A stretch of 64,000 bases of DNA from Thalassospira profundimaris (GTDB taxonomy: Bacteria; Pseudomonadota; Alphaproteobacteria; Rhodospirillales; Thalassospiraceae): NCBI RefSeq assembly GCF_003326675.1, contig NZ_JPWF01000004.1:62001-126000 (forward strand). The letters are read 5' to 3'. Both the position numbers and the translations under genes were made by a program. Under the pieces are notes generated by a model. That model saw only the letters and a program-made list of their open reading frames with translations. It was not told the DNA's origin and did not search any database. This document shows, one piece after another, positions 9,424 to 19,547 of the stretch. Every line of letters begins with the position of its first letter. The stretch's first letter is position 1.

Positions 9424-9457
9424 TTCAGGGCCAGTCTTTTTCAAGGCTGGCCCTGAA
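9424..9457. terminator. hairpin between kinase and RND genes
   Basis: Stem TTCAGGGCCAG ... CTGGCCCTGAA with a loop of about 12 bases and AATTTT on the plus side. It lies just past the end of the convergent RND permease gene and could end transcripts from both sides. Confidence 0.5.
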
Positions 9458-9459
9458 TT

Positions 9460-12400
9460 TTATTCAGCCGGATGTTCGTGGGCTGCTTTGACGTCCCCGC
9501 GTTTGGTGCGGTTCTTGGCAAAGGTGCCAACAATCAAAACAAAGAACAGCGGCACGAAGAAGATCGCAAGCACGGTCGCGGCAATCATCCCGCCCAGCAC
9601 ACCGGTACCCACTGCCACACGGGCAGCTGCACCGGCACCGGTCGAAATCGCCAACGGCACGACACCAAGCGAGAAGGCCATCGACGTCATAATGATCGGA
9701 CGCAGACGCTGACGGGCAGCTTCGACGGTTGCTTCAAGAAGCCCCATGCCCTGGTCGTAAAGTTCGCGGGCGAACTCGACAATCAGGATGGCGTTCTTGG
9801 CCGACAGACCAATCGTGGTCAGAATTGCCACCTGGAAGTAAACGTCATCTGGCAGGCCGCGCAGCAATGCCGCAACCACCGCACCAAGGACGCCAAGCGG
9901 AACAACCATCATGACCGAGATCGGAATGGCCCAGCTTTCATAAAGTGCTGCAAGGCACAGGAAGACCACGATCATGGACAGGGCATACAATGCCGGTCCC
10001 TGTTCACCAGCGGCACGTTCTTCATAGGACAGTCCCTGCCACTCAAGGCCGACACTTCCCGGAAGTTTGGCAACCAGTTCTTCCATTGCCGCCATCGCAT
10101 CACCCGATGCAACACCCGGTGCCGCAGCACCCTGAATGTTCAGCGACGACAGACCGTTGAAGCGTTCCAGACGCGGTGAACCGTAGTTCCACTTGGTGGT
10201 CGTGAATGCCGAGATCGGCACCATTTCATCAAGGTTGTTGCGGACATACCAGTAATCGAGGTCTTCGGGCATCATGCGATATTTCGCATCCGACTGCATG
10301 TAAACGCGCTTAACACGGCCGTTTTCAATGAAGTCGTTGACATAACTCGACCCCCAGGCCGCAGCCAGGGTACGGTTCACATCCGATAGCTCGACGCCAA
10401 GCGCACTGGCTTTTTCCTGGTCGATATTGATGTTGAACTGCGGCATGTCATTCAGGCCGTTCGGACGAACACCGATCAGACGCGGGTCCTGTGCAGCCAT
10501 CCCCAGAAGCTGGTTACGGGCAGCCATCAGGGCGTCGTGACCATTGCCACCACGATCGACAAGCTGAAGGTCAAAGCCGTTTGCAGTACCAAGTTCGATA
10601 ATCGCAGGCGGGGCAAAGGCAAAGACCATTGCTTCGCGAATACCGGCAAAGGCACCATAGGCACGACCGATCACCGCACTTACCGCCTGATCCGGACGGG
10701 TACGTTCCGACCAGTCTTTCAGGTTGATAAAGGCGATACCGGCATTCTGGCCGCTACCGGCAAAGGAGAAGCCGGCAACTGTGAACAGACCCTGTACGTT
10801 CTCGGTCTCGTTGGTCAGGAAGTGGTCTTCCATCTTTTTGAGAACTTCGACCGTACGTTCCTGCGATGCACCAGCCGGAAGCTGAACCATCGAGAACATG
10901 ATCCCCTGATCCTCGTCTGGCAGGAACGAACCCGGCAGGCGAACGAACAAGGCAGCAAGGCCACCAACAAGGATCACATAGACAAACAGGTAACGCCACT
11001 TGCGATGCACGACATGGTCAACACTGCCCTGATAGAACCGGTTGGTTTTATCAAAGCCACGGTTAAACCAGCCGAACGGACCTTTTTTCTCGTTCGGGTC
11101 GGTATGCGACGGTTTAAGCATGGTTGCGCACAATGCCGGAGTCAGGACAATCGCCACGACCACAGACAATGCCATTGCCGACACAATCGTGATCGAGAAC
11201 TGACGATAAATCGCCCCGGTCGATCCGGCAAAGAAGGCCATCGGCACGAACACGGCCGACAGAACCAGCGCAATACCAATCAGCGCGCCCGTAATCTGAC
11301 CCATGGATTTCCGCGTTGCTTCGCGCGGCGGAAGTCCGTCTTCATGCATCACACGTTCGACGTTTTCGACCACAACAATCGCGTCATCGACCAGAAGACC
11401 GATGGCAAGAACCATGGCAAACATGGTCAGCGTGTTAATCGAATAGCCAAAGGCAGCAAGAATACCGAATGTCCCAAGCAGAACCACCGGAACCGCAATC
11501 GTCGGGATCAGGGTGGCGCGCCAGTTCTGCAGGAACAGGAACATCACCAGGAAGACAAGGACGATTGCTTCGAACAGGGTATGAACAACCGATTCAATCG
11601 AAACCTTGACGAACGGCGTCGTATCATACGGATAGACGATTTCGACCCCGTCCGGGAAGAACGGCTGCAATTCTGCAAGGCGTGACTTCACGGCCTCGGC
11701 AGTATCAAGCGCGTTCGCACCGGTCGCAAGGTTGATACCGATACCGGTTGCAGCCTGTGCGTTATAGCGCGCAACGATTTCGTAGCTTTCACCACCGATT
11801 TCAATGCGGGCGACATCGCCAAGACGCACCTGCGATCCGTCGGTTTCGACCTTAAGCAGGATATTGGCGAACTCATCAACCGTTTGCAGTTTGCTTTGGG
11901 CGGTAATCGTCGCGTTGATCTGCTGCCCCGGAACAGACGGTGCACCACCGACCTGACCGGCCGTGACTTCGGTGTTCTGGGCCTCAACGGCCGAACTGAT
12001 GTCCGAAACCGTCAGGTTATAGGACAGCATCTTGTTCGGATCGAGCCAGATACGCATCGCGTGCTGGGCACCGAACACCTGAACAGAACCTACACCGTTC
12101 ACGCGTGCCAGCGGATCTTCGACCGACGACACAACAAAGTCGGCAAGATCTTCGGCATTCATCGAACCATCGCCGGACACAAAGCCGACAACCATCAGGA
12201 ACGAACCCGATGATTTGGTCACGGTAACACCCTGCTGCTGCACTTCGGTCGGAAGTGACGACATGGCAGCTTGCAGTTTGTTCTGAACCTGGACCTGGGC
12301 GATATCCGGATCGGCTTCGGGTTCAAAGGTCAGGGTAATGGATGCCTGGCCGTTTGCCGAAGAGTTCGAGGACATATAACGCAGGTAATCCAGCCCGTTC

Positions 12401-12606
12401 ATCTGCTGCTCGATAACCTGGGTTACCGTGTTTTCAACAGTCTGGGCCGAAGCACCGGGATAGCTGGCTTCGATCTGCACCGATGGCGGCGCAATAGACG
12501 GGTACTGTTCCACGGGCAATTGCCACAAGGAAAGTCCCCCCGCCAACATAATCACCAAGGCAATAACCCAGGCGAATACGGGGCGATCAATAAAGAATTT
12601 TGCCAT
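9460..12606 (-). CDS. RND multidrug efflux permease (HAE1, AcrB/MexB-like)
   Basis: 1048 residues, typical for inner-membrane proton-driven RND pumps of the hydrophobe/amphiphile family. It begins [20 protein letters not shown] with the first membrane helix, followed by the large periplasmic loop, and shows the proton-relay aspartate pair in [14 protein letters not shown] (near residue 405). Further hallmarks are [20 protein letters not shown] early and [20 protein letters not shown] near the end. It lies 11 bases after the adaptor gene in one operon. No outer-membrane factor gene is present nearby, so the pump probably uses a TolC-type protein encoded elsewhere. The divergent TetR protein is the likely repressor. 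Confidence 0.95.
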   Translation of the reverse strand: MAKFFIDRPVFAWVIALVIMLAGGLSLWQLPVEQYPSIAPPSVQIEASYPGASAQTVENTVTQVIEQQMNGLDYLRYMSSNSSANGQASITLTFEPEADPDIAQVQVQNKLQAAMSSLPTEVQQQGVTVTKSSGSFLMVVGFVSGDGSMNAEDLADFVVSSVEDPLARVNGVGSVQVFGAQHAMRIWLDPNKMLSYNLTVSDISSAVEAQNTEVTAGQVGGAPSVPGQQINATITAQSKLQTVDEFANILLKVETDGSQVRLGDVARIEIGGESYEIVARYNAQAATGIGINLATGANALDTAEAVKSRLAELQPFFPDGVEIVYPYDTTPFVKVSIESVVHTLFEAIVLVFLVMFLFLQNWRATLIPTIAVPVVLLGTFGILAAFGYSINTLTMFAMVLAIGLLVDDAIVVVENVERVMHEDGLPPREATRKSMGQITGALIGIALVLSAVFVPMAFFAGSTGAIYRQFSITIVSAMALSVVVAIVLTPALCATMLKPSHTDPNEKKGPFGWFNRGFDKTNRFYQGSVDHVVHRKWRYLFVYVILVGGLAALFVRLPGSFLPDEDQGIMFSMVQLPAGASQERTVEVLKKMEDHFLTNETENVQGLFTVAGFSFAGSGQNAGIAFINLKDWSERTRPDQAVSAVIGRAYGAFAGIREAMVFAFAPPAIIELGTANGFDLQLVDRGGNGHDALMAARNQLLGMAAQDPRLIGVRPNGLNDMPQFNINIDQEKASALGVELSDVNRTLAAAWGSSYVNDFIENGRVKRVYMQSDAKYRMMPEDLDYWYVRNNLDEMVPISAFTTTKWNYGSPRLERFNGLSSLNIQGAAAPGVASGDAMAAMEELVAKLPGSVGLEWQGLSYEERAAGEQGPALYALSMIVVFLCLAALYESWAIPISVMMVVPLGVLGAVVAALLRGLPDDVYFQVAILTTIGLSAKNAILIVEFARELYDQGMGLLEATVEAARQRLRPIIMTSMAFSLGVVPLAISTGAGAAARVAVGTGVLGGMIAATVLAIFFVPLFFVLIVGTFAKNRTKRGDVKAAHEHPAE

Positions 12607-12617
12607 TGAATAAACCC

Positions 12618-13790
12618 TTATTCGGCGGCTTTGGCGGTTTCGACAGGCTGGGCAGCAACAGGTGCGCCCGGTCCGATGCGCTGGATGCCATCAACAATCA
12701 GTTGTTCGCCATCCTCAACACCGGCGGAAACCAGCCAGTTCTGTCCCTGGGACTGCTCGATGGTGATGTCCTTGGGAGCAACCTTGCCGTCAACCACCGC
12801 ATAAACATATGCCGACCCGTCCGGGCGGCGCATGACTGCTTTTTGCGGGATCAGGAACGCGTTTTCGAGATGCCCCTGACGCACTTCACCGCGGACAAAC
12901 ATGCCCGGCAAAAGCGTTCCGTCCGGGTTCGGGAAAACAGCGCGCAAACGAATGGTGCCGGTGGTTTCATTCACCGTCACATCCGAGAATTGCAGCGTTC
13001 CCTTGTGCGGATATTCTGCACCGGTTGAATCAATAATCAGGGCAACTTCGATCTGACCGTTTTCAACACCCTTGATGCGACCATTCTGGATCGCCTGCTT
13101 GATTTTAAGCAGACGGCCACCGGCCTGGGTAACGTCGACATAGATCGGATCAAGCTGGGTGATCGTGGTCAGCTTGGCGGCCTGATTGGCGGTAACCAGC
13201 GCACCTTCGGTATAATCCGACGATCCGATCTGACCGGAAATCGGGGCAGTTACCGTGGTATAGGCCAGATCAATGCGGGCCTGTTCCAGTTCGGCACGTG
13301 CCGCGGCAACTGATGCACGACCCTGTGCCTCGGCGGCAACAGCATCGTCATAGGTTTGCTGGCTAACCGCCTGGGACTTGATCAGCGGATCATAACGCTT
13401 GCGGGTTTTGACAGCCTGATCATAGGTCGCGCTCTGACGGGCCAGTTCGGCCTGTGCCGCATCGACCTTTGCCAGATAGACGTCCTGATCGATCATATAA
13501 AGCTGCTGACCGGCTTCGACAAAACCGCCTTCGGTGAAGCTGCGTTCTTTGATGATCCCGTCCACCTGCGGACGAATATCAGCCTGACGGAAAGCAATTG
13601 TGCGACCCGGCATTTCTTCGACAAGACCAACGGTCTGGGCTTTAAGGGTGACAGTACCAACCGGCGTTGCCTGCTGTTGTTGCGGCGCGGCTGCCTGACT
13701 TTCACCACCTTCATTCTGTTCGCTGCAAGCCGCTACCAATATGGCAAGCGCGGCAATACCGGCGAATTTCAAACAAGATCGCATGGGCAA
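12618..13790 (-). CDS. RND efflux periplasmic adaptor lipoprotein
   Basis: 390 residues, AcrA/MexA type membrane fusion protein. A lipoprotein signal peptide ends in LVAAC (Cys22), so it is probably anchored in the inner membrane. The order is beta-barrel/lipoyl segment ([30 protein letters not shown]), the coiled-coil hairpin ([20 protein letters not shown] onward), the lipoyl return strand with [10 protein letters not shown], and a C-terminal membrane-proximal domain ending [13 protein letters not shown]. It links the permease to an outer-membrane channel. First gene of the pump operon, driven from the intergenic region that holds the 17-base palindrome. Confidence 0.94.
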   Translation of the reverse strand: MPMRSCLKFAGIAALAILVAACSEQNEGGESQAAAPQQQQATPVGTVTLKAQTVGLVEEMPGRTIAFRQADIRPQVDGIIKERSFTEGGFVEAGQQLYMIDQDVYLAKVDAAQAELARQSATYDQAVKTRKRYDPLIKSQAVSQQTYDDAVAAEAQGRASVAAARAELEQARIDLAYTTVTAPISGQIGSSDYTEGALVTANQAAKLTTITQLDPIYVDVTQAGGRLLKIKQAIQNGRIKGVENGQIEVALIIDSTGAEYPHKGTLQFSDVTVNETTGTIRLRAVFPNPDGTLLPGMFVRGEVRQGHLENAFLIPQKAVMRRPDGSAYVYAVVDGKVAPKDITIEQSQGQNWLVSAGVEDGEQLIVDGIQRIGPGAPVAAQPVETAKAAE

Positions 13791-13855
13791 GTTGCTTTTC
13801 CTTCTAAGTCCCAGGCAAAGCTAATTTAAGGGTGCTTTACCATTGCATTTTGAAA

Positions 13856-13872
13856 TACTGTACGGTACAGTA
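13856..13872. promoter_or_regulatory. perfect palindrome, likely TetR operator
   Basis: TACTGTACGGTACAGTA: two perfect 8-base arms around a central G. It lies in the 132-base divergent region between the adaptor gene and the tetR-like gene, 66 bases from the adaptor start and 51 from the regulator start. Position and symmetry fit an operator controlling both the pump operon and the regulator. Confidence 0.75.
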
Positions 13873-13922
13873 CACATTGTGCGCTGCACGATCAAGAGCC
13901 AAAAACAGCTGAATCAAAAATC

Positions 13923-14591
13923 ATGAGTGAAACGCCAGAAAAGTCTGAAAAACAATCCTCTCGCGGGTCCGCACGTCGGCGCGCCATGATGGATGCTGCA
14001 TGGCAACTCTTGCTGGAGCGAGGGTTCGCTGGTGTCACACTTAATGATGTTATTTCGCAATCGGGTGGCTCCCGTACAACCCTTTACGAAGCATTTGGCG
14101 GCAAGGACGGCCTTCTTGAGGCCGTCATGAAAGAACGTTGCAAGGAATTTTCAGCGGAGTTGCATATCTCGCTGGAAACCGATCTCCCTCCTCGTCATGC
14201 CTTGACAGACTTCGGAACCAAACTGGCCCGCAAGATAGTAACCGAGGAAGTCGCGCGCTTCACTCAAATTCTGTATTCCGAAGGTCAGCACTTTCTACCC
14301 CTGATCGAAAAATTCTTTGAAGTCGGCCCGGACAGCACCCGCAAACACCTTGCAGATTACTTGTCACGTCAACAAAAACTGGGTCGCATCAACATTGGTG
14401 ATCCGGATCACGCCGCCGAACTGTTCGAAGCCATGGTGATCGGCGACTGGCAGTCGCGCATCATGAAACACAATCCCCGCCCCCAAATGACAGACCGCGA
14501 GATTGATGATCGCGTATCCCATGCCGTTCAAATCTTCCTGTGCGGCATCACCACTGACGAACACCGTGAAAAGTTCGGATGTGACAGCTGA
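13923..14591 (+). CDS. TetR-family repressor of the adjacent efflux pump
   Basis: 222 residues. The N-terminal helix-turn-helix (about residues 20-70) reads AWQLLLERGFAGVTLNDVI, then SGGSRTTLYEAFGGKDGLL, as in AcrR/TetR proteins. The C-terminal half is an all-helical ligand and dimer domain of the AefR-like kind (LAEL/ELFEAMVIGDWQSRIM region). Divergent from the RND adaptor-permease operon with a perfect palindromic operator in between, it is expected to repress the pump and release on binding a toxic compound. The name and role are inferred from layout. Confidence 0.9.
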   Translation: MSETPEKSEKQSSRGSARRRAMMDAAWQLLLERGFAGVTLNDVISQSGGSRTTLYEAFGGKDGLLEAVMKERCKEFSAELHISLETDLPPRHALTDFGTKLARKIVTEEVARFTQILYSEGQHFLPLIEKFFEVGPDSTRKHLADYLSRQQKLGRINIGDPDHAAELFEAMVIGDWQSRIMKHNPRPQMTDREIDDRVSHAVQIFLCGITTDEHREKFGCDS

Positions 14592-14764
14592 TTTCCCCCT
14601 GTTTGTCTTTTAACTCAGTTGCTTGTAACGCTCCCCTCCTGACAGCATCCTGTCAGCAATCAGGGTGACCGGAAGGTAAACGTCAGAATCAGCGCCCTAA
14701 CTTCACCAAAATTGGTGTAAAGGATGGTTGAAACAGTAACCATTCCAGTAACAGGGAAATTCTG

Positions 14765-15928
14765 ATGCCCGGACTTCGTGACATTGTCGGAATTGGCTTA
14801 TGCGCATCCATGATGCTTGCACTTGCCCCGCATGCCCGGGCCATTACCCTTGACGACGCCCGCACTGCTGTTGATGCGATCCTGATGCAGTCCGGCATCA
14901 CGGCAACCGAACGCGATGCCCGGGCCGTGGATGGCAATGCGGTCGTTCTGACCTTTGACGGTGTTTCCCTTGATCTTCAGGGCTATTCAACGGCGCGCGA
15001 ATTGAAGATGGATGACGTAAAAGTCACTGTGCGCGATACCGATCATCGCGATCAGATCGACCTTGATGTCAAACTTCCCGAACGCGCAGAAATGGATGCC
15101 GAGGCCACAAGTGACAAGCGCGCATTGACGATGCGCAATACCGGCGGCTATCTGCGCTGGAACACAGCAAAAAACATCCCGGTAACATTCGATGGCTTTG
15201 CCGACTTCCTGATTGGGGAAGAACCGATCACGCGCCAATACTGGATGATGAACGGCCTGATCATTCAATGGTTGCCCGAACTTGCCCGCATTGCTTGGCA
15301 GGGTGCCGAATGGACCGGCCCGAACCGGGAAAAGCGCGGCTCGGTCAAATCGGCAAACTTCACACTTTATCCCGGCGAGAATGGTGAAACCCATCTTGAT
15401 TACGCCCATGATGGATTGTGGCTGCCCAGCCTGTTTCAACCGCGCACTGTTCGCATCAAAAGCAGCAGCCAAGGCCTGCCCTGGCAGGATGCCAAGCCGA
15501 TCATCGAAAAGGGATTTCACGATATCCTGACCGGCACTGCCCCGCGTTTCGCCCGTCGTCAGATCGGCGATGCCCTTTGGCAAAAGGCAGCCGAGAATGG
15601 TGCACCGGTCAAAGTCGATGAATTTTATGTTGAATCACGCGGGCTTGAAGCACTTGGTTCTGGCGAGTTCCTTGCCCAGACGGCTGCGCGTTATGGCTTT
15701 ACCGGGGAATTCGACTTCCGGTTGCTAGGTCAGGACAAGCTGGTTGATCTTTTGGGCACCCCCGACAGTCCGACCCTTCTTGGCGCATTATTGCCCTTTG
15801 CAGTAAACGGATTGGCGGTCGGACGCCCCGGCCCACAGGGCACCACCGAATATGATGGCAAATTGCTGCCCGATGGTCGGGTCGTGGTCAATGGCATGAC
15901 GGTGTTTCGTACCGCCGACGGAAGATAG
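14765..15928 (+). CDS. exported protein, DUF2125-like
   Basis: 387 residues with an N-terminal signal peptide (MPGLRDIVGIGLCASMMLAL, cleavage probably after HARA). The mature part is beta-rich without recognised catalytic motifs. Segments such as DGVSLDLQGYSTARELKMDD and the C-terminal VNGLAVGRPGPQGTTEYDGK resemble the alphaproteobacterial DUF2125/AsmA-like periplasmic proteins, but this assignment is tentative. It is followed after 3 bases by the VOC gene, so the two are cotranscribed. Function unknown. Confidence 0.65.
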   Translation: MPGLRDIVGIGLCASMMLALAPHARAITLDDARTAVDAILMQSGITATERDARAVDGNAVVLTFDGVSLDLQGYSTARELKMDDVKVTVRDTDHRDQIDLDVKLPERAEMDAEATSDKRALTMRNTGGYLRWNTAKNIPVTFDGFADFLIGEEPITRQYWMMNGLIIQWLPELARIAWQGAEWTGPNREKRGSVKSANFTLYPGENGETHLDYAHDGLWLPSLFQPRTVRIKSSSQGLPWQDAKPIIEKGFHDILTGTAPRFARRQIGDALWQKAAENGAPVKVDEFYVESRGLEALGSGEFLAQTAARYGFTGEFDFRLLGQDKLVDLLGTPDSPTLLGALLPFAVNGLAVGRPGPQGTTEYDGKLLPDGRVVVNGMTVFRTADGR

Positions 15929-15931
15929 GCC

Positions 15932-16330
15932 ATGACATCTGCCAAACGCCCCGATCCATTGCCCGTAACCGGCCCCTGCAACCGGCTTGTGATCTATTGC
16001 AAAAAGATCGATGCGATGGTGGCGTTTTACTGTGATCATTTCGGTTATCAGCAATTTACCGATGAAAATGACCGCATCATCGAACTTCGCCCCAGGGCCG
16101 GCGGCGTAATCCTGATGCTGCATCCGGCAGGCAAAGGCCAGAAAGAAGGTCAATCGCTGATCAAGCTTGTCTTTGATGTTGCCGATGTCACGGCCGTTCG
16201 TGCATCCCTGATCAAGGCCGGGCTTGATGTTGGCCCAATCCATGATGCGGGCACATATCAGTTTGCGAATCTCAAGGACCCGGCAAAGAATTCTGTGTCG
16301 ATTTCCAGCCGGGCTTTCTCGGTTCAGTAA
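15932..16330 (+). CDS. VOC-family (glyoxalase/bleomycin resistance fold) protein
   Basis: 132 residues forming a single VOC module with paired beta-alpha-beta-beta-beta units: NRLVIYCKKIDAMVAFYCDH at the start and LIKLVFDVADVTAVRASLIK in the second half, ending with PAKNSVSISSR. Members are metal-dependent lyases, dioxygenases or binding proteins. It lies 3 bases downstream of the exported protein gene and before a strong terminator. Substrate unknown. Confidence 0.85.
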   Translation: MTSAKRPDPLPVTGPCNRLVIYCKKIDAMVAFYCDHFGYQQFTDENDRIIELRPRAGGVILMLHPAGKGQKEGQSLIKLVFDVADVTAVRASLIKAGLDVGPIHDAGTYQFANLKDPAKNSVSISSRAFSVQ

Positions 16331-16360
16331 GGCTACCCCAAACAGCTTTTCCCAAAAGCA

Positions 16361-16388
16361 AGAAGGGGCAAAATGATTTGCCCCTTCT
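16361..16388. terminator. bidirectional rho-independent terminator
   Basis: Perfect 12-base-pair stem AGAAGGGGCAAA with loop ATGA, followed by TTTCTT on the plus strand and preceded by AAAAGCA on the other. It separates the convergent VOC gene and the metal cassette. Confidence 0.8.
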
Positions 16389-16414
16389 TTTCTTACGCCA
16401 CGCTCAGTTCATTC

Positions 16415-17074
16415 CTAGTAGGTGCGTTTCAGTTCCGAATAGTCACCTTTGAGATTTAGCGTAACAGTGACATTTTCCTTGCCCCGATTGCGCCAGAACC
16501 AACCGTGATACCCGGTGAACTTGGCAACAACCTCACCTTCATCACTTGGTTTTCCACGTCCCTTTTCGTAACTGACAGATTGCCCGCCTGCACCATCGCC
16601 ATGCAGGTCAAAATTGACAACCCCGCCCTGCACGTCCCACCGGAACGGAGCGACAGCGCCTTCTTCCATCACAAGCTTGTATTCAATGCCCTGCCCCGGT
16701 TCGAGGGTAAAGGTGACGGTGTCTTTCCATGCTCCCGAGGTTTCCTGGGCTTGGGCAGAAGATATAAACAGCCCGACAAAGGTCTGTATCAGGCTTGATT
16801 GGCTATCGCTTTTGGGTTCGGAGCCAAACTGCTTTTGCATTTCAAGCTGCATTTGCCGATCAGCTTCTGCTTCCTCTGCCAACTGGGTCTTGATGTCCCC
16901 CATATCGGTCAATCCCAGAACACCCCCAATTCGGGTTGGATCAATGCCGTACTCGGCGGGCAGAATGACCGTGACAAGGAGGACGATTGCAACCCCGGCA
17001 GCCGCAAGGGTTGACCGGATCAATTGCGCACTGCTTGGCAGTTCGTCCGGGTTCGGCTTGTTCGCATTATACAT
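16415..17074 (-). CDS. membrane-anchored protein of HupE-type metal cassette
   Basis: 219 residues. One N-terminal membrane helix (about residues 24-42, STLAAAGVAIVLLVTVILPA), then a charged, helix-forming stretch (about 60-95, KTQLAEEAEADRQMQLEMQK) and a C-terminal beta-rich domain (about 110-219) with GYHGWFWRNRGKENVTV. The topology suggests a periplasmic domain tethered to the inner membrane. It follows the HupE-like gene by 16 bases. In other Proteobacteria I recall similar proteins, annotated only as transmembrane anchor proteins, beside HupE/UreJ and heavy-metal genes. Its molecular role is not known. Confidence 0.7.
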   Translation of the reverse strand: MYNANKPNPDELPSSAQLIRSTLAAAGVAIVLLVTVILPAEYGIDPTRIGGVLGLTDMGDIKTQLAEEAEADRQMQLEMQKQFGSEPKSDSQSSLIQTFVGLFISSAQAQETSGAWKDTVTFTLEPGQGIEYKLVMEEGAVAPFRWDVQGGVVNFDLHGDGAGGQSVSYEKGRGKPSDEGEVVAKFTGYHGWFWRNRGKENVTVTLNLKGDYSELKRTY

Positions 17075-17090
17075 TTTGAAATTCCTGTTC

Positions 17091-17819
17091 TCAGGCTACG
17101 AAGTAGCCGGTCAATTGATAGCCGATGAGCATGAAGCCTGCTGACATCATCGCGACATTTGCGTTGTAGGCATGACGCCAGAATCCCGGTGCCTTGCGCC
17201 AAAAACCCATGACAATAAGGATCATTGCAAGAGCAATAAGCTGGCCGATCTCTACACCGACATTGAAGGCAATCAGGTTCGGCAAAAGCCCGTCTGGCGC
17301 AATTTCGTATTCCAGAATCTTGGTGGCCAATCCCAGCCCGTGGAAAAAGCCGAATATAAGAGTTGCGGCCTTGGTATTGGGCTGAAACCCGAACCAGCGC
17401 TGGAATGCCCCAAGGTTATCCATTGCCTTGTAAACAACGGACAGACCGATAATCGCATCGATCAGGTAACTGCTGACATTCCATTCAAAAAAGACACCAA
17501 GCAGCATCGTGGTTGAATGGCCAACCGCAAACAGGCTGACATAAATCGCAATATGTTTCATGCGATAGAGGAAGAAGATCACCCCGAACAAAAACAGAAG
17601 GTGATCATAGCCGGTGACCATATGCTTGGCCCCGAGATACAGAAATGGAATCAGGTTTACGCCGCTGATTTCCATAATATAACCCTTGTCGCCTTCGGTA
17701 ACGGCATGCGCAAGGGCGTCGGCTGCGAATGCAACCAGCATAAGTGATACGGCAAGCAAGCCCGTGGTGCGCGGTAAGAACGCACACACAGAACCGGCAG
17801 CCATTTTCAGGCGGTTCAT
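17091..17819 (-). CDS. HupE/UreJ-like membrane protein
   Basis: 242 residues with a signal-like first helix (GLLAVSLMLVAFAADALAHA) and about six further membrane segments. The family hallmark histidines and acidic residues are present: HMVTGYDHLLFLFG, FAVGHSTTML, FGFFHGLGLA and NVGVEIGQ. HupE/UreJ proteins transport or handle nickel or cobalt. It sits in a three-gene minus-strand cassette with a His-rich small protein upstream and a membrane-anchored protein downstream, which supports a metal-related role. The metal itself cannot be assigned. Confidence 0.87.
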   Translation of the reverse strand: MNRLKMAAGSVCAFLPRTTGLLAVSLMLVAFAADALAHAVTEGDKGYIMEISGVNLIPFLYLGAKHMVTGYDHLLFLFGVIFFLYRMKHIAIYVSLFAVGHSTTMLLGVFFEWNVSSYLIDAIIGLSVVYKAMDNLGAFQRWFGFQPNTKAATLIFGFFHGLGLATKILEYEIAPDGLLPNLIAFNVGVEIGQLIALAMILIVMGFWRKAPGFWRHAYNANVAMMSAGFMLIGYQLTGYFVA

Positions 17820-17871
17820 CTGTGAACTTTCGTTGTGTTAATCCAGAAATCTCGAAAAAATCGAAACCGGA

Positions 17872-18234
17872 TCACACAATCGGGGGACGCAGGACGCGTA
17901 GCGCTTGCTGGGTGCGTGCTTCTGGGAAGTCCGCCTGCCAAATATTTCCGCCCGGAACAACCAGTGCATAGGTTAATTCAAACATCATGACTGTTGGATG
18001 TTCATGATCAACAAGATCATGTGCGGACGGGGATTTTCCTGTTGCCGGTTCTCCGGCCTCATCCCAGTCATGGCTATGACCATGGGACATGATGTCTGCC
18101 AGGGCCGCCTCGGTTGCATAATCCCCGGCGGGCAAAAATGCCGACGGTTGCTGATGCCACTGTTGGGCCACAAAGGCCAAAAGCAGCGTCAGGCAAACAA
18201 GCAACCGGCTTCTTGCTTTGACCATACGGATCAT
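17872..18234 (-). CDS. small His-rich exported or membrane-anchored protein
   Basis: About 120 residues from the ATG at 18234, which has GGGGAC upstream; the frame is open to an ATG at 18336 (154 residues). From the internal start the protein begins MIRMVKARSRLLVCLTLLLA, a positively charged start and a hydrophobic helix. The following region is rich in histidine and acidic residues (MSHGHSHDWDEAGE, HDLVDHEHPT), suited to binding divalent metal in the periplasm. It is first in the cassette with the HupE-like and anchor proteins. No family is recognised with confidence. Confidence 0.65.
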   Translation of the reverse strand: MIRMVKARSRLLVCLTLLLAFVAQQWHQQPSAFLPAGDYATEAALADIMSHGHSHDWDEAGEPATGKSPSAHDLVDHEHPTVMMFELTYALVVPGGNIWQADFPEARTQQALRVLRPPIV

Positions 18235-18482
18235 GTCAGACGAAAAGTCCCCAGAATCTAAAAAGACATCAAAGACACATCTCTTGTAACGATCAGTAAA
18301 CGGGAAGCAAAGTGGCAATTTAGTGACCTTGTTCATCGCTGATTGAAGCCTTTGCAGTTTTACAGCCTCAAACAGTCTTTTTATTGCTTACATTCAGTTG
18401 ACGGCATCTTCGGAACTTCGCATGATCGCTCTTCAAGGCTGGCAAACAAGGCCGCCTCAAAAGAATCAGGGAGTTTCTTGGA

Positions 18483-19469
18483 ATGAAATTGAACAAATCG
18501 GGCCTTCTTTCGGGACTGGTCCTGGCAGGCAGCCTTTTTGCATCCGTATCCAGTGCATCCGCCGATGAAATCAAAGTCGGCATCGCCAATTTCGGCGAAC
18601 ATCCGCAGCTGAATGCGTCGATTGCCGGCTTCAAGCAGGCCATGGCCGAGAACGGCTTTGTTGAGGGCAAAGACGTTTCCTATTCCGAAAGCCACACCAA
18701 CTTTGACGCATCGCTGGTTCCCCAGATGATCACCAAGTTGCAGGCCGAAAATCCGAAACTGATCTTCACCGTGACCACCCCGGTTTCCCAGATTGCCAAA
18801 CAGGCACTTGCCGGTTCGGGCATTCCGATTGTCTTTTCGGCCGTGACCGACCCGGTTGCTGCCAAACTGGTTCCGTCCTGGGACGCAGGCGATGAAAACA
18901 TGACCGGCGCGTCCGACCTTCAGGATATGGCAGCGGTTCTGGAGTTCACCCGCAAGCTTCTTCCGAATGCCAAACGTCTGGCCCTGCCCTATAACCCGGG
19001 CGAAGCGAACGATGTTGCCCTTCTGGAAAAAGTCCAGGAACTGGCACCTGCTGCCGGGTTCTCGGTTGTTCCGGTTGGCATTGATAACGTCAATGACATC
19101 ATGCAGCGCATCACCTCGGTCGCGGGCAAGGCTGATGTCATCTATACCCCGGCATCAAACCTGATCCAGCCGGCGATTGCCGCTGTTTCCGCAGCCGCCC
19201 GCCAGATCGGTGTGCCGATTGTCAACTCTGACAGCTCGGCCGTTGCCAGCGGCACCGTTCCGGCCAGCTTCTCGGTCGATTACAGCCAGGTTGGCATGAA
19301 TGCCGGCAAGATTGCCGCCGAGATCCTTAAGGGTAAATCACCGGCCGAAATCGCCCCGTCCGCACCGGCTTATGCCGACCACGCGCCGCTGATTTCCAAA
19401 TCGGCGGCGACGGCATTCGGGATTGAAATTCCGGCTGAATTCAACGATTGCGGCTGCATCGTCGAATAA
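18483..19469 (+). CDS. ABC transporter substrate-binding protein (PF04392-like)
   Basis: 328 residues with a Sec signal peptide (SGLLSGLVLAGSLFASVSSA, cleavage near ASA-DE). The mature protein has the two-lobed type I periplasmic binding fold seen in the TrpX/YtrF-like ABC substrate-binding family: KVGIANFGEHPQLNASIAGF, IFTVTTPVSQIAKQ, VDVIYTP-like ADVIYTPASNLI and PIVNSDSSAV. It is followed by its ATPase and permease genes, so it delivers a small ligand, possibly an amino acid or aromatic compound, to that importer. The C-terminus ends NDCGCIVE, with two close cysteines of unknown meaning. Confidence 0.88.
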   Translation: MKLNKSGLLSGLVLAGSLFASVSSASADEIKVGIANFGEHPQLNASIAGFKQAMAENGFVEGKDVSYSESHTNFDASLVPQMITKLQAENPKLIFTVTTPVSQIAKQALAGSGIPIVFSAVTDPVAAKLVPSWDAGDENMTGASDLQDMAAVLEFTRKLLPNAKRLALPYNPGEANDVALLEKVQELAPAAGFSVVPVGIDNVNDIMQRITSVAGKADVIYTPASNLIQPAIAAVSAAARQIGVPIVNSDSSAVASGTVPASFSVDYSQVGMNAGKIAAEILKGKSPAEIAPSAPAYADHAPLISKSAATAFGIEIPAEFNDCGCIVE

Positions 19470-19492
19470 GTTCGTCCAGACTTGAACAAACA

Positions 19493-19527
19493 TTGGCGCT
19501 GGTAGGAACCATCCTTACCGGCGCCAA
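19493..19527 (+). promoter_or_regulatory. intercistronic stem-loop between ABC genes
   Basis: TTGGCGC-TGGTAGG pairs with CCTTACC-GGCGCCAA around a short loop, with one bulge and one mismatch. It has no T tract and lies between the binding-protein and ATPase genes. Such hairpins commonly protect the upstream message, giving more binding protein than transporter. Confidence 0.6.
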
Positions 19528-19547
19528 TGATTTTACGGAGAAGACGG

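Noticed and set aside
10537-11685. Long plus-strand open frame of 382 codons
   Set aside because: It lies wholly inside the RND permease gene on the other strand. Its product is rich in Arg, His, Asn and Gln with no family pattern, typical of an antisense shadow in a GC-rich gene.
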